Source of the DNA: a virus
Virus record (IMG/VR): IMGVR_UViG_3300021247_000143
Coordinates: 1 to 29,776 of that record
Strand: one strand, 5' to 3'
DNA length: 29,776 nucleotides
Part shown: positions 16,433 through 22,394 of the stretch, one piece after another
Layout: each line of letters begins with the position of its first letter
Numbering within the stretch: the first letter of the stretch is position 1
Program-made: the position numbers and the translations under genes
The notes under the pieces: generated by a model
Told to the model about the DNA's origin: nothing
Databases searched by the model: none
Seen by the model: only the letters and a program-made list of their open reading frames with translations

Positions 16433-16693
16433 TCAAAACTCTACGTCATCAAACTCTGCTGACTTCTTTGGCGCAAATCCGTTTTTCTTTGCTGCTTTTT
16501 CTTCTTCAGTCAAAGGGGTAAACAGATAAGCCCAACCAGACCATCCGCCTTCAACTAAAGGCACTTGGTCAAGTTTTAGCATCTGACCTTTTTTGGTTTC
16601 AATGACGCTGCCAATGCGTTGGTAACGCACCATTTCCTGACCGTCTTTTTGGTATGTGCCAGCCTTGACCGTCACTTCATAAACTATTGCCAT
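16433..16693 (-). CDS. Small recombination-operon protein with SSB-like acidic tip, 86 aa
   Basis: N-terminal beta-rich part (IVYEVTVKAGTYQKDG, VRYQRIGSVIETKKG, MLKLDQVPL), an aromatic middle (GGWSGWAYLFTPL) and a charged linker ending EFDDVEF. That terminus resembles the acidic-aromatic tip of bacterial SSB (DDDIPF type), used to recruit partners. It follows the exonuclease with a 17-base overlap. A single-strand-binding or exonuclease-partner role is inferred from tail and context; the OB fold is not proven. Confidence 0.55.
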   Translation of the reverse strand: MAIVYEVTVKAGTYQKDGQEMVRYQRIGSVIETKKGQMLKLDQVPLVEGGWSGWAYLFTPLTEEEKAAKKNGFAPKKSAEFDDVEF

Positions 16694-17315
16694 TTTTTTC
16701 TTTCAGTTCGTTTAGTTTCATAATTTTGCCATCCAGTTCGATGAGGAACTTTTTGACTTCTTCTTCAAGCATTTGAATGTAAGCCGTGTCGCGTGGAACG
16801 CGCTTTACAAACAATTGAAGTCCATTAGGCAAACGATTGTCAAAGCTGACGAAATCGCACCATTGTCGGCCTGTTGAGGCCATTTGCCATTGCATTTGAG
16901 TAATGTATTTGCCTGGTACTGTTTGGCTCAACAATGTTTCAATATGCGTGTTTGTCTGTGGCGCTTTGATCTCAATAAGACCTTCAGAGCCAATCAAACC
17001 ATCTGGTGATGCGCCCGTCATAGGGATTGTTGGATGATCTACAAATGCTACTTGGTCAACCATTACATCAAATCGAGTTTCGTATTCTGCTCGAGCAATT
17101 GGCTCCATTTCTGTGCCGTGAGCCATAGCCGCATTTGAAAACGATTCAGCAACCGAATTTGTCATTCGCTCACAGACAAGTTGTGCCATGTAATTTTCAC
17201 GACTAGCAGAGTAGCCAGACTTTGTTTTAGCAATTACATCTGCAACGCGAGAAGCTGTGATTTTTCCACAACGGATTGCCTTCCAAGCATCCGTTCCTTG
17301 TTCTATTTCAGTCAT
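16677..17315 (-). CDS. YqaJ / lambda-exonuclease-type 5'-3' exonuclease, 212 aa
   Basis: PD-(D/E)XK viral recombinase. GASPDGLIG (Asp105) and LIEIKAP (Glu115, Lys117) match the lambda exonuclease catalytic triad, with an upstream Glu at GTEMEP and the QMQWQM helix at 140-145. It would resect double-stranded ends to give 3' single strands for the ERF protein encoded upstream. Start ATG overlaps the HNH stop (ATGA); its ribosome binding site AAAGGA is in the HNH gene's last codons. Length (212 aa) is typical. Confidence 0.9.
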   Translation of the reverse strand: MTEIEQGTDAWKAIRCGKITASRVADVIAKTKSGYSASRENYMAQLVCERMTNSVAESFSNAAMAHGTEMEPIARAEYETRFDVMVDQVAFVDHPTIPMTGASPDGLIGSEGLIEIKAPQTNTHIETLLSQTVPGKYITQMQWQMASTGRQWCDFVSFDNRLPNGLQLFVKRVPRDTAYIQMLEEEVKKFLIELDGKIMKLNELKEKNGNSL

Positions 17316-17806
17316 GCTACATATCCTTTATGAAGTTGTTTCTTTGCGCTCATATATGCCTCATGTGCAAGTTGAGCTGTTTCATGCAAACCAAGATATT
17401 TGTCTTTTTTGTTTACCTGAATTCTTGACATAAATTTACCAGTTGGCTCATGGAAATATGAACCGATAAGACCTGTACTTTTGTTGCTAGATTTTGCTTT
17501 TACAGAATTTTCAAGATTTAAAGACCTTGGAATGTCGCGTAAATTTGCAATCTTATTGTTTGTACGATCTCCATCAATGTGATCTACATCATGCATTGGT
17601 AATTTCTTATAAACAAACAACCAAGCTAGTCGATGCGCGTAATACTTTTTTGAATCAAGAGTAAAAGCAATGTAACCATTGTTCTTTTGATAGCCAAGAA
17701 TACGGCCTTCAAACGATCTGCCAACCGCTTTCTTTCTTGTAAACAATCCAGTTTTACAGTCGTAATCAACCAACTCGATTAGTCTGTCATAAGAAATATT
17801 TGTCAT
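17312..17806 (-). CDS. HNH homing endonuclease with AP2-like DNA-binding end, 164 aa
   Basis: AHRLAWLFVYKKLP followed by DVDHIDGDRTNNKIANLR is a classic HNH homing signature (Asp75, His76, Asn83/84, Asn88). The C-terminal GSYFHEPTGKFMSRI, KYLGLHETAQLAHEAY pattern fits the AP2-like domain found in such enzymes. It sits between ERF and exonuclease genes with ATGA overlaps at both ends, and its last codons supply the exonuclease ribosome binding site. Probably a mobile gene, active as far as the motifs show; the DNA target is unknown. Confidence 0.9.
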   Translation of the reverse strand: MTNISYDRLIELVDYDCKTGLFTRKKAVGRSFEGRILGYQKNNGYIAFTLDSKKYYAHRLAWLFVYKKLPMHDVDHIDGDRTNNKIANLRDIPRSLNLENSVKAKSSNKSTGLIGSYFHEPTGKFMSRIQVNKKDKYLGLHETAQLAHEAYMSAKKQLHKGYVA

Positions 17807-18357
17807 TTGAGTGATGCTTTCTTTTCATCTTTGACCGCAATAATTTTCTTTTGCCAATTAGCATCTGTGCCACAGGCTTTGTAAGCTGCTTGGTAGGCGG
17901 CTTTTAATGATGCTTCGTCAGTTGCATCTTGAATGGCGGTGATGTGGTCAGCCATCATGCTGGAATCCACAACAGTCTTTTCTGGGCGGCTGGCGCGGTT
18001 GCCATCATCATCTTCTGGAGCAATACCGCAAGCAGCCATCAAGCTGTAACGGCGACCATAAGTCAGCGCAGAAGCATATCCTTGTGGGTCTTTCTTTGTG
18101 GCAGGAAAGTGAACAATGCCACATTCAAGCATTTCGCCTGATTCGTGAACAAACACAGTCTCAACCATGATGCCATCGGCACAGTCGTAGTTTTTTTGGA
18201 GAAGATAGATTCCGTTGTTGTTAAGCGCATCAATCACAGCTTCAACACAAGCTGAAAGGTCAGCGTAGCGTGAACGAAAGTGCGGGTTGGTGGAAGTCTT
18301 GAGTGCAGGGCCAAACTCACGTTGTGCTTTTACCAAAGCTGTCGCAATGTTTTTCAT
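17803..18357 (-). CDS. erf: ERF-family single-strand annealing recombinase, 184 aa
   Basis: ERF superfamily: the N-terminus NIATALVKAQREFGPALK, then NPHFRSRYADLSACVEAVIDAL and YASALTYGRRYSLMAACGI are family hallmarks. The protein forms rings on ssDNA and anneals complementary strands, paired with the YqaJ exonuclease downstream. The frame opens further upstream at 18405, but the ATG at 18357, preceded by GGGGTTAAAC, gives the family N-terminus and avoids overlap with the upstream gene. The HNH gene starts inside its stop codon. Confidence 0.88.
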   Translation of the reverse strand: MKNIATALVKAQREFGPALKTSTNPHFRSRYADLSACVEAVIDALNNNGIYLLQKNYDCADGIMVETVFVHESGEMLECGIVHFPATKKDPQGYASALTYGRRYSLMAACGIAPEDDDGNRASRPEKTVVDSSMMADHITAIQDATDEASLKAAYQAAYKACGTDANWQKKIIAVKDEKKASLK

Positions 18358-18359
18358 GT

Positions 18360-18560
18360 TTAACCCCAGAGTGTGTGAACTAAGAAACCTGCTGCAAACG
18401 AGCAAGCGATGTAAACCCAGAACTCAGCTTGTGCGGCTGTGTCAGAACGGTGGCCTTCCATCCATTCCCAACGTTGACGCGCTTGGATGGCGTCATAAGT
18501 GTTTGGATAGGCTTCTTGCATCGTGCGGGGATATGTACGGGTTGTTTCGTTAAGTTTCAT
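18360..18560 (-). CDS. Small conserved phage protein with C-terminal membrane span, 66 aa
   Basis: Begins MKLNETTRTYPRTMQEAYPN, a start seen in many small early proteins of environmental phages. The middle is charged (RQRWEWMEGHRS) and residues about 46-64 are hydrophobic (FWVYIACSFAAGFLVHTLW). TAGGAA lies six bases before the ATG. First gene of the leftward operon behind a strong promoter, so made early. Function unknown. Confidence 0.75.
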   Translation of the reverse strand: MKLNETTRTYPRTMQEAYPNTYDAIQARQRWEWMEGHRSDTAAQAEFWVYIACSFAAGFLVHTLWG

Positions 18561-18605
18561 TTTGTTTCCTAAGTTACCGCTTGCGTTGCGCTACGGGATG
18601 AATGA

Positions 18606-18634
18606 ACTATAAGCCAATTTATGAAGATTTCCAA
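18606..18634 (-). promoter_or_regulatory. Leftward early promoter
   Basis: On the minus strand, -35 TTGGAA (18634-18629), 17-base spacer, -10 TATAGT (18611-18606). The likely start of transcription is near 18599, about 40 bases before the first ATG. It would drive the ERF/exonuclease operon. Confidence 0.65.
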
Positions 18635-18659
18635 CATTTCACAAAAATAATTTTATTTC

Positions 18660-18675
18660 GTTGCTTTACCGCAAC
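18660..18675. promoter_or_regulatory. Palindromic operator candidate
   Basis: GTTGC-TTTACC-GCAAC, a perfect five-base inverted repeat with a six-base centre, overlaps the rightward -35 hexamer. The size fits a helix-turn-helix dimer such as the Cro-like protein encoded 27 bases downstream. Confidence 0.55.
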
Positions 18676-18690
18676 AACCTAGCTTATGTT
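18661..18690 (+). promoter_or_regulatory. Rightward early promoter
   Basis: -35 TTGCTT (18661-18666) and -10 TATGTT (18685-18690), 18-base spacer; a TTATGT reading gives 17. Both hexamers are imperfect. It faces the Cro-like gene and the replication genes. The palindrome overlaps its -35, suggesting repression. Confidence 0.5.
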
Positions 18691-18701
18691 ACATTTCACA
18701 C

Positions 18702-18863
18702 ATGAACAAACAAGACCTTATCAAACTAGCAGGCTCACAAGTTGAGCTTGCCAAACTGCTTGGTATCAGCCAGCCAGCGGTTGCGGCATGGAAAGAAGTG
18801 CCAAAAGCACGAATCTGGCAACTTAAATTGTTAAGGCCAAAATGGTTCAAAGAACAAAAATAA
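18702..18863 (+). CDS. Cro-like / YdaS-type helix-turn-helix regulator, 53 aa
   Basis: Begins MNKQDLIKLAGSQVELAKLL; residues 13-31 (QVELAKLLGISQPAVAAW) are a textbook helix-turn-helix, followed by KEVPKARIWQLKLLRPKWF as in small Cro proteins. It lies right after the divergent control region, as expected for the first rightward gene. The operator candidates directly upstream are its probable targets. There is no CI-like partner on the other side. The next gene starts 22 bases before its end. Confidence 0.8.
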   Translation: MNKQDLIKLAGSQVELAKLLGISQPAVAAWKEVPKARIWQLKLLRPKWFKEQK

Positions 18864-19168
18864 CATTACCCTGTAAACATTGTGGCGGTGAAATCATTGG
18901 CAGAGAATCAAGCGCAAAAGTTTGCTGGACTTGTGTTTCACGCGCTGGTGTCAACAATGGTCAAAGGCAAGCAATTTATGCTGTAAAAAAAGAAATTAAA
19001 GCAGGCAGATTAAAACGCGCAAAAGAATGTGTTTGTGTTGATTGCAACAAACCAGCTTTTGTTTATGACCATAGGGATTACAACAAGCCTTTGGATGTTG
19101 TTCCAGTATGTAGTTCATGCAATCGAAAACGTGGGTCAGCTATCCCACTAAACAAGGAGAAAAAATGA
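18842..19168 (+). CDS. Zinc-binding HNH-like protein, 108 aa
   Basis: Two CxxC pairs near the N-terminus (Cys11/14 and Cys28/31) form a zinc ribbon. The C-terminal part, ECVCVDCNKPAFVYDHRDYN and VVPVCSSCNRKRG, has the Cys, Asp-His and C-x2-C-N arrangement of compact HNH nucleases. AAGG five bases before the ATG is within the Cro-like gene. It may be a homing or DNA-processing nuclease, or a degenerate HNH DNA-binding protein; the third catalytic residue is less clear. Confidence 0.65.
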   Translation: MVQRTKITLPCKHCGGEIIGRESSAKVCWTCVSRAGVNNGQRQAIYAVKKEIKAGRLKRAKECVCVDCNKPAFVYDHRDYNKPLDVVPVCSSCNRKRGSAIPLNKEKK

Positions 19169-19470
19169 GTTACGCAGAAACAGAACTTAAAGTCATTCGT
19201 TGGTCTGAAGCCCGTCAGATCATCCCAAACAGCACACCATTTGCTCAGTCGATCAAAGCAGTTGAGGAAATCAACGAACTGGTCGATGCGTTGCGTGACA
19301 ACAACAAAGCTGAAGCCATTGACGCTGTGGGCGATACCGTTGTTTGCTTAATCAACGTCTGCGCTTTGCTTGATGTGAATCTTGAGGATTGCCTTTCTGC
19401 CGCTTACGAGCAAATCAAAGACCGCAAAGGCTACATGAACGCTGATGGCATCTTTGTGAAGGAATCCTGA
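19165..19470 (+). CDS. MazG-like nucleotide pyrophosphohydrolase, 101 aa
   Basis: All-alpha NTP pyrophosphatase: KAVEEINELVDAL (Glu34, Glu35, Glu38) and EAIDAVGDTVVCLINVCALL (Asp53, Asp57) make the MazG metal site. A strong AAGGAG precedes the ATG at 19165, which overlaps the previous stop (ATGA). An upstream in-frame ATG at 19117 lies inside the HNH-like gene and is rejected. Phage MazG enzymes act on (d)NTPs and are proposed to affect host stress nucleotides. Confidence 0.82.
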   Translation: MSYAETELKVIRWSEARQIIPNSTPFAQSIKAVEEINELVDALRDNNKAEAIDAVGDTVVCLINVCALLDVNLEDCLSAAYEQIKDRKGYMNADGIFVKES

Positions 19471-19619
19471 TGGGTGAATTTATCGCTTTGCTTTGTGGCT
19501 TTGCTTGGCTTACCCACATCTTTACTTGTTTTGCTCAAGGCTTCTGGGGTTTCCTAGTCGCTGGCGCTATCTTTTTCCCAATTGGAATCCTTCACGGGTT
19601 TTACTTGTGGTTCAATTGA
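19470..19619 (+). CDS. Two-span membrane micro-protein, 49 aa
   Basis: Starts in the MazG stop (TGATG). Nearly all residues are hydrophobic or aromatic: FIALLCGFAWLTHIFTCF and WGFLVAGAIFFPIGILHGF form two probable spans separated by AQGF. Ends YLWFN. Likely an inner-membrane protein made with MazG. The family is a recurring small phage membrane protein of unknown role. The strong overlap with MazG and compositional consistency support it. Confidence 0.65.
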   Translation: MGEFIALLCGFAWLTHIFTCFAQGFWGFLVAGAIFFPIGILHGFYLWFN

Positions 19620-19628
19620 TGGTATGAT
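19600..19628 (+). promoter_or_regulatory. Candidate promoter before the HNH/replication genes
   Basis: TTTACT (19600-19605), 17-base spacer, TATGAT (19623-19628, five of six consensus). It overlaps the end of the membrane micro-protein and would give a transcript with a ~90-base leader containing two hairpins before the HNH gene. Confidence 0.45.
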
Positions 19629-19646
19629 TTTTTGAAACACGGCTAG

Positions 19647-19710
19647 GTTGGGAGTTGCTCCCCAACTGAAAAGGGTACTCCCCCCCTGCCGCTTGTTTCT
19701 TTCAGGGAGT
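19647..19710 (+). other. Two stem-loops in the leader of the HNH gene
   Basis: Stem 1 pairs GTTGGGAG (19647-19654) with CTCCCCAAC (19658-19666) through one bulged C. Stem 2 pairs ACTCCC (19677-19682) with GGGAGT (19705-19710). Neither has a T run, so they look like RNA structure more than terminators. The ribosome binding site GGAG at 19715 lies just beyond. Confidence 0.4.
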
Positions 19711-19725
19711 TTGCGGAGAAGCCTT

Positions 19726-20148
19726 ATGGCAAAAAAGACCTATGCTGAAAAGCTAAAAGACCCACGTTGGCAAAAAAAGCGCCTTGAGGTGCTTAATGAC
19801 AATGATTTCACTTGCAACATTTGCAGCGATACGGAATCAACTTTGCACGTTCATCACAAGATGTATGCCAAAGGAAAAGAGCCTTGGGAATACGAGCATG
19901 AGCAATATTCTGTTCTTTGTGAAAACTGCCATGAAATAGAACATTCAAAAGACTTTGATGTGTTTTTTGAAGTAATGTCACGCTTACCTATTGATGGGCC
20001 TTACAACAAAGAAGAAATTTCATACATTGCCGCTGGATTTTCTGGCATTGATGTTGAGCCTAAATATCCATTGCATAAGTTTCTTTTTGCAAAAGGACAG
20101 CAACTATCCGATGAATATTGGACTTGGTTGAAGGAGTTGCAAAAATGA
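19726..20148 (+). CDS. HNH endonuclease, 140 aa
   Basis: MAKKTYAEKLKDPRWQKKRL starts a common phage HNH family. CNICSDTESTLHVHHKMYAKG and YSVLCENCHEIEH carry the zinc cysteines (30, 33, 65, 68) and the His pair (43, 44) of the active site. GGAG seven bases before the ATG at 19726 fixes the start; the in-frame GTG at 19648 falls in hairpin sequence. It lies just before the replication protein (ATGA overlap). Could be a free-standing homing enzyme or a packaging/replication nuclease. Confidence 0.85.
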   Translation: MAKKTYAEKLKDPRWQKKRLEVLNDNDFTCNICSDTESTLHVHHKMYAKGKEPWEYEHEQYSVLCENCHEIEHSKDFDVFFEVMSRLPIDGPYNKEEISYIAAGFSGIDVEPKYPLHKFLFAKGQQLSDEYWTWLKELQK

Positions 20149-20963
20149 AACGACCATCATTTCAGTTTTATCCAAGCGATTGGTTGCGAGATACAGCTTT
20201 ACGCTCATGCTCAACAGGCGCTCGTGGGTTGTGGATGGATATGATTTGCTTTATGCACGAAGGTTCACCTTACGGACACCTAAAGGTTGGAGACAAGGTT
20301 ATCCTTGCATTTAACCTTTCACGCATGGTTGGCGAAACCTTAGATATTGTTGAAGGTTGGCTAGAGGAGTTATCCACAGCAGGCGTTTATGAAACAACTG
20401 ACGAAGGTGTGATTTACTCCAAGCGCATGATTCGTGATGAAAACCTACGCCAGATAAGGGCTGCGGGTGGCTCTAAAGGTGGAAACCCTGCATTGATGGA
20501 TAAGGGTAAGGTTAACCTTAAGGATAAGCAAAAACCAACCCCTTCATCTACATCTGCATCTACATCTTCTAAAAAGAAAACAGCAACTGGCGTTGCTTGT
20601 CCTGAATCTGTTAATCAGCAAGTTTGGGATGATTGGATGACGGTTAGGAAAGGTAAGGGCGCTAAGACCATAACTGAAACTGGTTGGAAGCAGTTTGTTA
20701 AACAAGTTGAAAAAGCTGGTTGGAGTTTGGAGCAAGCGATTAGCCACTGTTGCTTGAAGCAATGGGTTGGGTTTGAGGCTGATTGGGTTGCGCCTAAACA
20801 ATCGTTTTCCAACAAATACGATGTGGCTCACGTTACAACACCAACACCGCCAAACCAAGACGCTGCGTTGCGGAAGATTGAAGAAGATAGCAAACGCGCT
20901 GCCAAGCCAAATGCTGAAGTACAGGCCAAGATTGCCGAGTTGCTTAAAGGCAACAAGGTATGA
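20145..20963 (+). CDS. Replication initiator-like protein (DUF1376 / O-type), 272 aa
   Basis: Residues 1-115 (PSFQFYPSDWLRDTALRSCS, GARGLWMDMICFMHEGS, ILAFNLSRMVGE) match the winged-helix N-domain of phage replication proteins. A Lys/Ser/Thr-rich linker (TPSSTSASTSSKKK) follows. A C-terminal helical domain (VWDDWMTVRKGKGAKTIT, WKQFVKQVEKAGWSLEQAI) is typical of the same proteins. AAGGAG lies eight bases before the ATG, which overlaps the HNH stop. It probably binds the origin and recruits a host helicase; no phage helicase or polymerase is visible in the window. Confidence 0.75.
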   Translation: MKRPSFQFYPSDWLRDTALRSCSTGARGLWMDMICFMHEGSPYGHLKVGDKVILAFNLSRMVGETLDIVEGWLEELSTAGVYETTDEGVIYSKRMIRDENLRQIRAAGGSKGGNPALMDKGKVNLKDKQKPTPSSTSASTSSKKKTATGVACPESVNQQVWDDWMTVRKGKGAKTITETGWKQFVKQVEKAGWSLEQAISHCCLKQWVGFEADWVAPKQSFSNKYDVAHVTTPTPPNQDAALRKIEEDSKRAAKPNAEVQAKIAELLKGNKV

Positions 20964-21172
20964 ACTATTTTCAAGCTCACGAAATTCTTGACCAAGTTAA
21001 GGATAATCTGTCTTATAATCTAGACACAATCAACAAAGCACTTGAACTGACAGGCGACTTAGATGGATTTCAACCAAGTATTCGAGCAACAAGTGGAGCA
21101 TCTGACAAAGATGGCTTTACAGAAGGGCTGGATTGCTTACGCCAAGCAACGGGCGCAAGAGTTGGAAGATGA
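20960..21172 (+). CDS. Small early phage protein, 70 aa
   Basis: The first 34 residues (MNYFQAHEILDQVKDNLSYN, TINKALELTGDL) look like a conserved short helical phage protein. From about residue 35 the frame is read across the next gene (overlap 110 bases), and the C-terminus (SIRATSGASDKDG) looks less protein-like. The original stop may have been lost, giving a read-through tail. The start overlaps the replication protein stop (ATGA). Confidence 0.6.
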   Translation: MNYFQAHEILDQVKDNLSYNLDTINKALELTGDLDGFQPSIRATSGASDKDGFTEGLDCLRQATGARVGR

Positions 21173-21236
21173 CCCGTCTGGCATTTTCAAGGGGTTGGTT
21201 GAAGCGGTAAGAGAACGACTTAATGAACGTAAATGA
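21063..21236 (+). CDS. Small helical phage protein, 57 aa
   Basis: MDFNQVFEQQVEHLTKMALQ, then GWIAYAKQRAQELEDDPSGI and a basic tail ERLNERK. The (W)..Y.....LE.DPSG(I/L) pattern is found in small proteins next to phage replication genes. It begins inside the previous gene in another frame. It ends with ATGA overlap into the next gene. Likely a replication accessory protein; role unknown. Confidence 0.65.
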   Translation: MDFNQVFEQQVEHLTKMALQKGWIAYAKQRAQELEDDPSGIFKGLVEAVRERLNERK

Positions 21237-21436
21237 AAGACTATGTAATGGAACTCGACACAAAAATTGAAACGATACACAAGCGCCGTCACGTTAACGT
21301 TGACTTATACGATGGTCACGTTTGGCTTGGTTTGGTTACTGAAGCTGCCAGGTGTCATGTCAGTTTGACCAAAGAACAGGCCAAAGACATGATTGCCGCT
21401 TTGATTCGCATTGTTGACGCAGAGGTAAAGCCATGA
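21233..21436 (+). CDS. Small phage protein, 67 aa
   Basis: Starts in the stop of the previous gene; another ATG at 21248 is possible. Mixed alpha/beta: IETIHKRRHVNVDLYDGHVWL, TEAARCHVSLTKEQAKDMI, IRIVDAEVKP. The SLTKEQAKDMIAALIRIVDA helix ends like many small phage regulatory proteins. No domain named. The stop overlaps the zinc-ribbon gene (ATGA). Confidence 0.6.
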   Translation: MKDYVMELDTKIETIHKRRHVNVDLYDGHVWLGLVTEAARCHVSLTKEQAKDMIAALIRIVDAEVKP

Positions 21437-21585
21437 CCGATTACGTTGATGATGATTACGATGACGATTACGTTTGTCCAGCTTGCAATGGTTCTGGCGA
21501 AGGTATGTGGGATGGTTCTAACTGCTACAAATGCAAAGGAACTGGTGGCTATCCAAAACAATACAGGGACAGCGACTATGACTAA
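21433..21585 (+). CDS. DnaJ-type zinc-ribbon mini-protein, 50 aa
   Basis: An acidic Tyr/Asp head (DYVDDDYDDDY) is followed by CPACNGSGEG and CYKCKGTGGY, two CxxCxGxG repeats exactly as in the DnaJ cysteine-rich domain (Cys15/18, Cys31/34). Only two of the four DnaJ repeats are present, so one zinc site. Coupled by ATGA before and overlapped by the next gene. Might bind unfolded protein or RNA; the chaperone link is inferred only from motif. Confidence 0.65.
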   Translation: MTDYVDDDYDDDYVCPACNGSGEGMWDGSNCYKCKGTGGYPKQYRDSDYD

Positions 21586-21688
21586 TTGGCCTTTTCCACC
21601 AGCAACAGGCGCAGTTCCTTGGACTGCCAAGCAAATCAAAGAACACGCGCAACAACAACGCGCACAACTGCCAGAGGCTCCGCTATGA
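21578..21688 (+). CDS. Proline-rich micro-protein, 36 aa
   Basis: MTNWPFPPATGAVPWTAKQI, then a Gln-rich helix (KEHAQQQRAQLPEAPL). The frame is open from 21446, but the ATG at 21578 overlaps the end of the zinc-ribbon gene and avoids the shadow region. WPFPP-beginning peptides occur among small early phage genes. The stop overlaps the next ATG. Confidence 0.55.
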   Translation: MTNWPFPPATGAVPWTAKQIKEHAQQQRAQLPEAPL

Positions 21689-21900
21689 AAGAAGATTTGG
21701 TTGCATTGCTTGATGCTTATTGGCAACAGTCATGTGCTTTGCTAATGATGCGTGTTCACATTGAAGATTGGCAATTTGAGTACGCAATGGAAGCCCAACT
21801 GGAATACCTGTATTGGGATGATATTGCTGGTGATTTGTATATGAAAAATGAAGATGCTTATTGGCTTCTGCGTAGATCAACAGGTGAATTCGAGGTTTAA
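21685..21900 (+). CDS. Acidic small protein, 71 aa
   Basis: ATG at 21685 (ATGA overlap) gives MKEDLVALLDAYWQQSCALL, rich in Trp, Tyr, Asp and Glu, ending RRSTGEFEV. An upstream start at 21586 would run through the preceding gene and is rejected. No domain or membrane span. Acidic, aromatic early proteins can mimic DNA or inhibit host proteins, but nothing here proves that. Confidence 0.55.
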   Translation: MKEDLVALLDAYWQQSCALLMMRVHIEDWQFEYAMEAQLEYLYWDDIAGDLYMKNEDAYWLLRRSTGEFEV

Positions 21901-21902
21901 CA

Positions 21903-22394
21903 ATGACAACACAAACAGCTCAGGAAACCTATTTCACGTATGCACATTTGCGTGCCACAGACAACAAAGTGTTCTATATAGGAAAAGGAAAGCAAGCGCG
22001 TATCGCTCGTCAAACAAACCGCAACAATTATTGGCAAAACGTAGTATTAAAACATGGCGTTGTACCAATAAAGTTGGCTGGATGGAAGACAGAGCAAGAA
22101 GCGTTTGAACATGAAAAATTCCTTATCTGGTGTTTCAAGGATATGGGATACGAATTGGTAAACCTGACAGACGGTGGAGAAGGTTTATCAAACCCATCGC
22201 AAGAAACCAGACGCAAACTATCAGAGGCAAAAAAAGGGATTGTTTTTTCTGATGAACATAAGCGCAATCTGTCAAAAGTTAGAAAAGGCGTTTCATTCAG
22301 CGCTGAGCGAAGAAAAAATATGTCAATCTCTGCAAAAACTCATGTTTTAAAAGGATGGGAAACACGCAGAAAAAACAAAGGAGCAACATTATGA
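21903..22394 (+). CDS. GIY-YIG homing endonuclease with NUMOD3 repeats, 163 aa
   Basis: TYFTYAHLRATDNKVFYIGKG is the GIY-YIG core (first motif degenerate as TYAHLR; YIG at 25-27), with the family Glu in EHEKFLIW and the C-terminal end LTDGGEGLSNPS. Two NUMOD3-type DNA-binding repeats follow (SQETRRKLSEAKKG, SDEHKRNLSKVRKG) and a third weaker copy. A free-standing mobile gene inserted among small early genes. The end overlaps the following gene by ATGA. Confidence 0.88.
   Translation: MTTQTAQETYFTYAHLRATDNKVFYIGKGKQARIARQTNRNNYWQNVVLKHGVVPIKLAGWKTEQEAFEHEKFLIWCFKDMGYELVNLTDGGEGLSNPSQETRRKLSEAKKGIVFSDEHKRNLSKVRKGVSFSAERRKNMSISAKTHVLKGWETRRKNKGATL

Larger units (their letters stand above)
18634..18700. 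repeat. Direct 10-bp repeats in the control region
   Basis: ACATTTCACA occurs at 18634-18643, touching the leftward -35, and again at 18691-18700, just before the Cro-like ATG and over the likely rightward start point. Both copies are placed where a bound protein would block RNA polymerase, so they are operator candidates. Confidence 0.5.

Noticed and set aside
16264-16521. 85-aa plus-strand open frame
   Set aside because: Antisense to winged-helix and SSB-like genes; low-complexity Ser/Leu/Phe content and no ribosome binding site.
15368-18702. Integrase, attachment site or CI repressor expected for a temperate phage
   Set aside because: None seen in the window; the Cro-like gene alone does not prove lysogeny, and the missing segment could hold others.
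19648-19725. N-terminal extension of the HNH gene from GTG
   Set aside because: It would translate through two hairpins and lacks a ribosome binding site; the ATG at 19726 has GGAG seven bases upstream and the family N-terminus.
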